Assembly: GCA_003162615.1 (NCBI GenBank) | Contig: PMNG01000054.1 | Location: 21,318-28,319 of the forward strand | Length of the DNA stretch: 7,002 bases | From: Methanothrix sp. | Lineage (GTDB): Archaea; Halobacteriota; Methanosarcinia; Methanotrichales; Methanotrichaceae | Direction: 5' to 3' | Shown here: in pieces, positions 6,297 to 7,002 of the stretch | Layout of the letters: every line of letters begins with the position of its first letter | Position numbering within the stretch: position 1 is the stretch's first letter | Translations under genes and position numbers: made by a program | Notes under the pieces: model-generated | Told to the model about the DNA's origin: nothing | Databases searched by the model: none | Seen by the model: only the letters and a program-made list of their open reading frames with translations

Positions 6297-6316
6297 CGAA
6301 CCTTCGAGAAGGTTCG
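6297..6316. repeat. Perfect 9-base inverted repeat with 2-base spacer
   Basis: CGAACCTTC, spacer GA, GAAGGTTCG. This 20-base near-palindrome is the most regular dyad in the window. No T run follows on either strand, so it is a poor terminator. A protein-binding dyad about 80 bases upstream of the TATA-like element at 6396 is possible. Confidence 0.6.
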
Positions 6317-6395
6317 GTCGGCGGATATGGGAACCTGAATCTTTTCGTGTTGTATCGTTTATCTAGGGCTTAATTCACTAACCAGGTGAGCAATC

Positions 6396-6406
6396 ATAAT
6401 ATAAAG
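6396..6406 (+). promoter_or_regulatory. TATA box candidate for the plus-strand flippase fragment
   Basis: ATAATATAAAG fits an archaeal TATA element. A transcript would begin near 6426, about 23 bases before the ATG at 6449, with GGAGGG at 6434-6439 and again at 6441-6446 as ribosome sites in between. Spacing is coherent for a leadered message, but no BRE stands out. Confidence 0.4.
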
Positions 6407-6448
6407 TTAAACTGTCACTCTTATGTAGTCATTGGAGGGCGGAGGGTG

Positions 6449-6559
6449 ATGATTCGGTTTAAGCACTTGGTCGAGATGGAGACTTGGCTTGGGATTATGC
6501 ATTCTCGGTGGGGTGGATTAGGTTCCTCAATTGATTTGGTCAACATTTCGATTGTATGA
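6449..6559 (+). CDS. Possible 36-codon leader ORF overlapping the flippase start
   Basis: The frame begins MIRFKHLVEMETWLGI at ATG 6449, nine bases after GGAGGG (6434-6439), and ends with TGA at 6557-6559. It therefore overlaps the flippase ATG (6556) as ATGA, an arrangement typical of translational coupling. The flippase start has no ribosome site of its own, which would suit coupling. I do not recognise the peptide; it could be chance or the remnant of a preceding gene. Confidence 0.25.
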   Translation: MIRFKHLVEMETWLGIMHSRWGGLGSSIDLVNISIV

Positions 6560-7002
6560 AAGCAATGCTGATGAGCTATTTGGACAAGAAACTGATTAAA
6601 AGTGCAGCATTGATTGGAATCGGTAGCGTCACAGCTCAGGCTTTGGCCCTTTGCTTTATGATGGTCCTGGCCAGGATTTATTCCAGAAGCGACTATGGTC
6701 TTATTAGCTATACTATAAGCGTAGGTACCCTTGCATCCACGTTTGTGGCGGCAGGTTTTCCTGCCTCGTTGGTAAGGTTCCTCTCCAGGTATAGCGATGA
6801 TCAAAATAAGATCGATATATATTTTTCCAATATACTCACAGTCACTTTGGGAATTCTGATGCTGGTGTGTGCAGCGGTAGCAGTTATTTACAGGTTAGAT
6901 GTTGGTATTATCTCTATTGTCATTGGTTATTCTGTAGTTTATATATATTTTGGTATAATTCGAGGATTTATAGATTATTTGTATGTGTTTAGCTCACCAT
7001 AA
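6556..7002 (+). pseudogene. Polysaccharide flippase (Wzx/MATE-like), N-terminal third only
   Basis: This fragment has 148 residues with about four membrane helices (17-39, 47-70, 89-112, 116-134). The opening is typical of oligosaccharide flippases of the Polysacc_synt family: KKLIKSAALIGIGSVTAQAL, then VLARIYSRSDYGLISYTISV and AGFPASLVRFLSR (67-79). Complete members have about 400-500 residues and 12-14 helices. This frame meets TAA at 7000-7002 straight after YLYVFSSP, so it is cut off after roughly helix 4 unless a frameshift lies just past the edge. Start 6556 is the first ATG after an in-frame TGA; ATGs at 6565 and 6571 are alternatives, none with a ribosome site. It complements the minus-strand fragment (5110-4175), which begins near helix 5. 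Confidence 0.75.

Noticed and set aside
6163..6366. A 67-codon plus-strand frame
   Set aside because: There is no ribosome site, it is arginine-rich, it spans both palindromes, and its start overlaps the antisense of the pyruvyl transferase relic.
6421..6804. A 127-codon minus-strand frame opposite the flippase fragment
   Set aside because: It is cysteine/histidine-rich and antisense to clear membrane-protein coding.
1..7002. CRISPR array, tRNA, rRNA or defence-system genes
   Set aside because: I saw no regularly spaced direct repeats, no cloverleaf with TTC-type arm, and no nuclease, toxin or Cas motifs. The HD protein is a housekeeping-type dNTPase relative next to NAC, not in a defence context.

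Overview
The window looks archaeal, most likely from a methanogen of the Methanothrix (Methanosaeta)/Methanosarcinales type. This rests on an archaeal-type nascent polypeptide-associated complex (NAC) protein, Shine-Dalgarno sites matching the archaeal anti-SD (AGGTGAT), T/A-rich archaeal TATA boxes, a Methanothrix-style TPR repeat remnant, a DUF1616 membrane protein and an IS1634-type transposase. The genus is an inference from protein flavour, not from a database match.

Layout. Positions 1-164 (minus) hold the N-terminus of an IS1634-family transposase running off the left edge. It abuts a frameshifted TPR pseudogene (286-546, plus). Positions 547-987 have no recognisable gene but contain an orphan TATA box and a short ORF that overlaps the next start. 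A complete NUDIX hydrolase (988-1446, plus) converges on a two-gene minus-strand housekeeping block: NAC (3797-3435), then 79 bp downstream an HD-domain phosphohydrolase with a long C-terminal extension (3355-1607). These three genes are intact.

From about 3800 to the right edge the sequence is visibly more AT-rich and is a decayed surface-polysaccharide region. It holds the C-terminal two-thirds of a polysaccharide flippase (minus, about 5110-4175, two single-base frameshifts), a degenerate inverted repeat (5187-5260), the N-terminal four-helix part of a DUF1616 protein (5648-5274, minus), a probable polysaccharide pyruvyl transferase relic (about 6223-5917, minus), two compact hairpins (6266-6316), and the N-terminal third of a flippase on the opposite strand (6556-7002, plus) that ends in a stop at the last base.

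The most interesting pattern is that the two flippase pieces are complementary: one has only the N-terminal helices, the other only the later helices, and they lie in opposite orientation. Inverting roughly 5110-7000 would place them head to tail on the minus strand. This suggests one flippase gene broken by a local inversion, although two independent relics cannot be excluded from this window. I see no sign of a defence system, CRISPR array, tRNA or rRNA, and no clearly new biological system.
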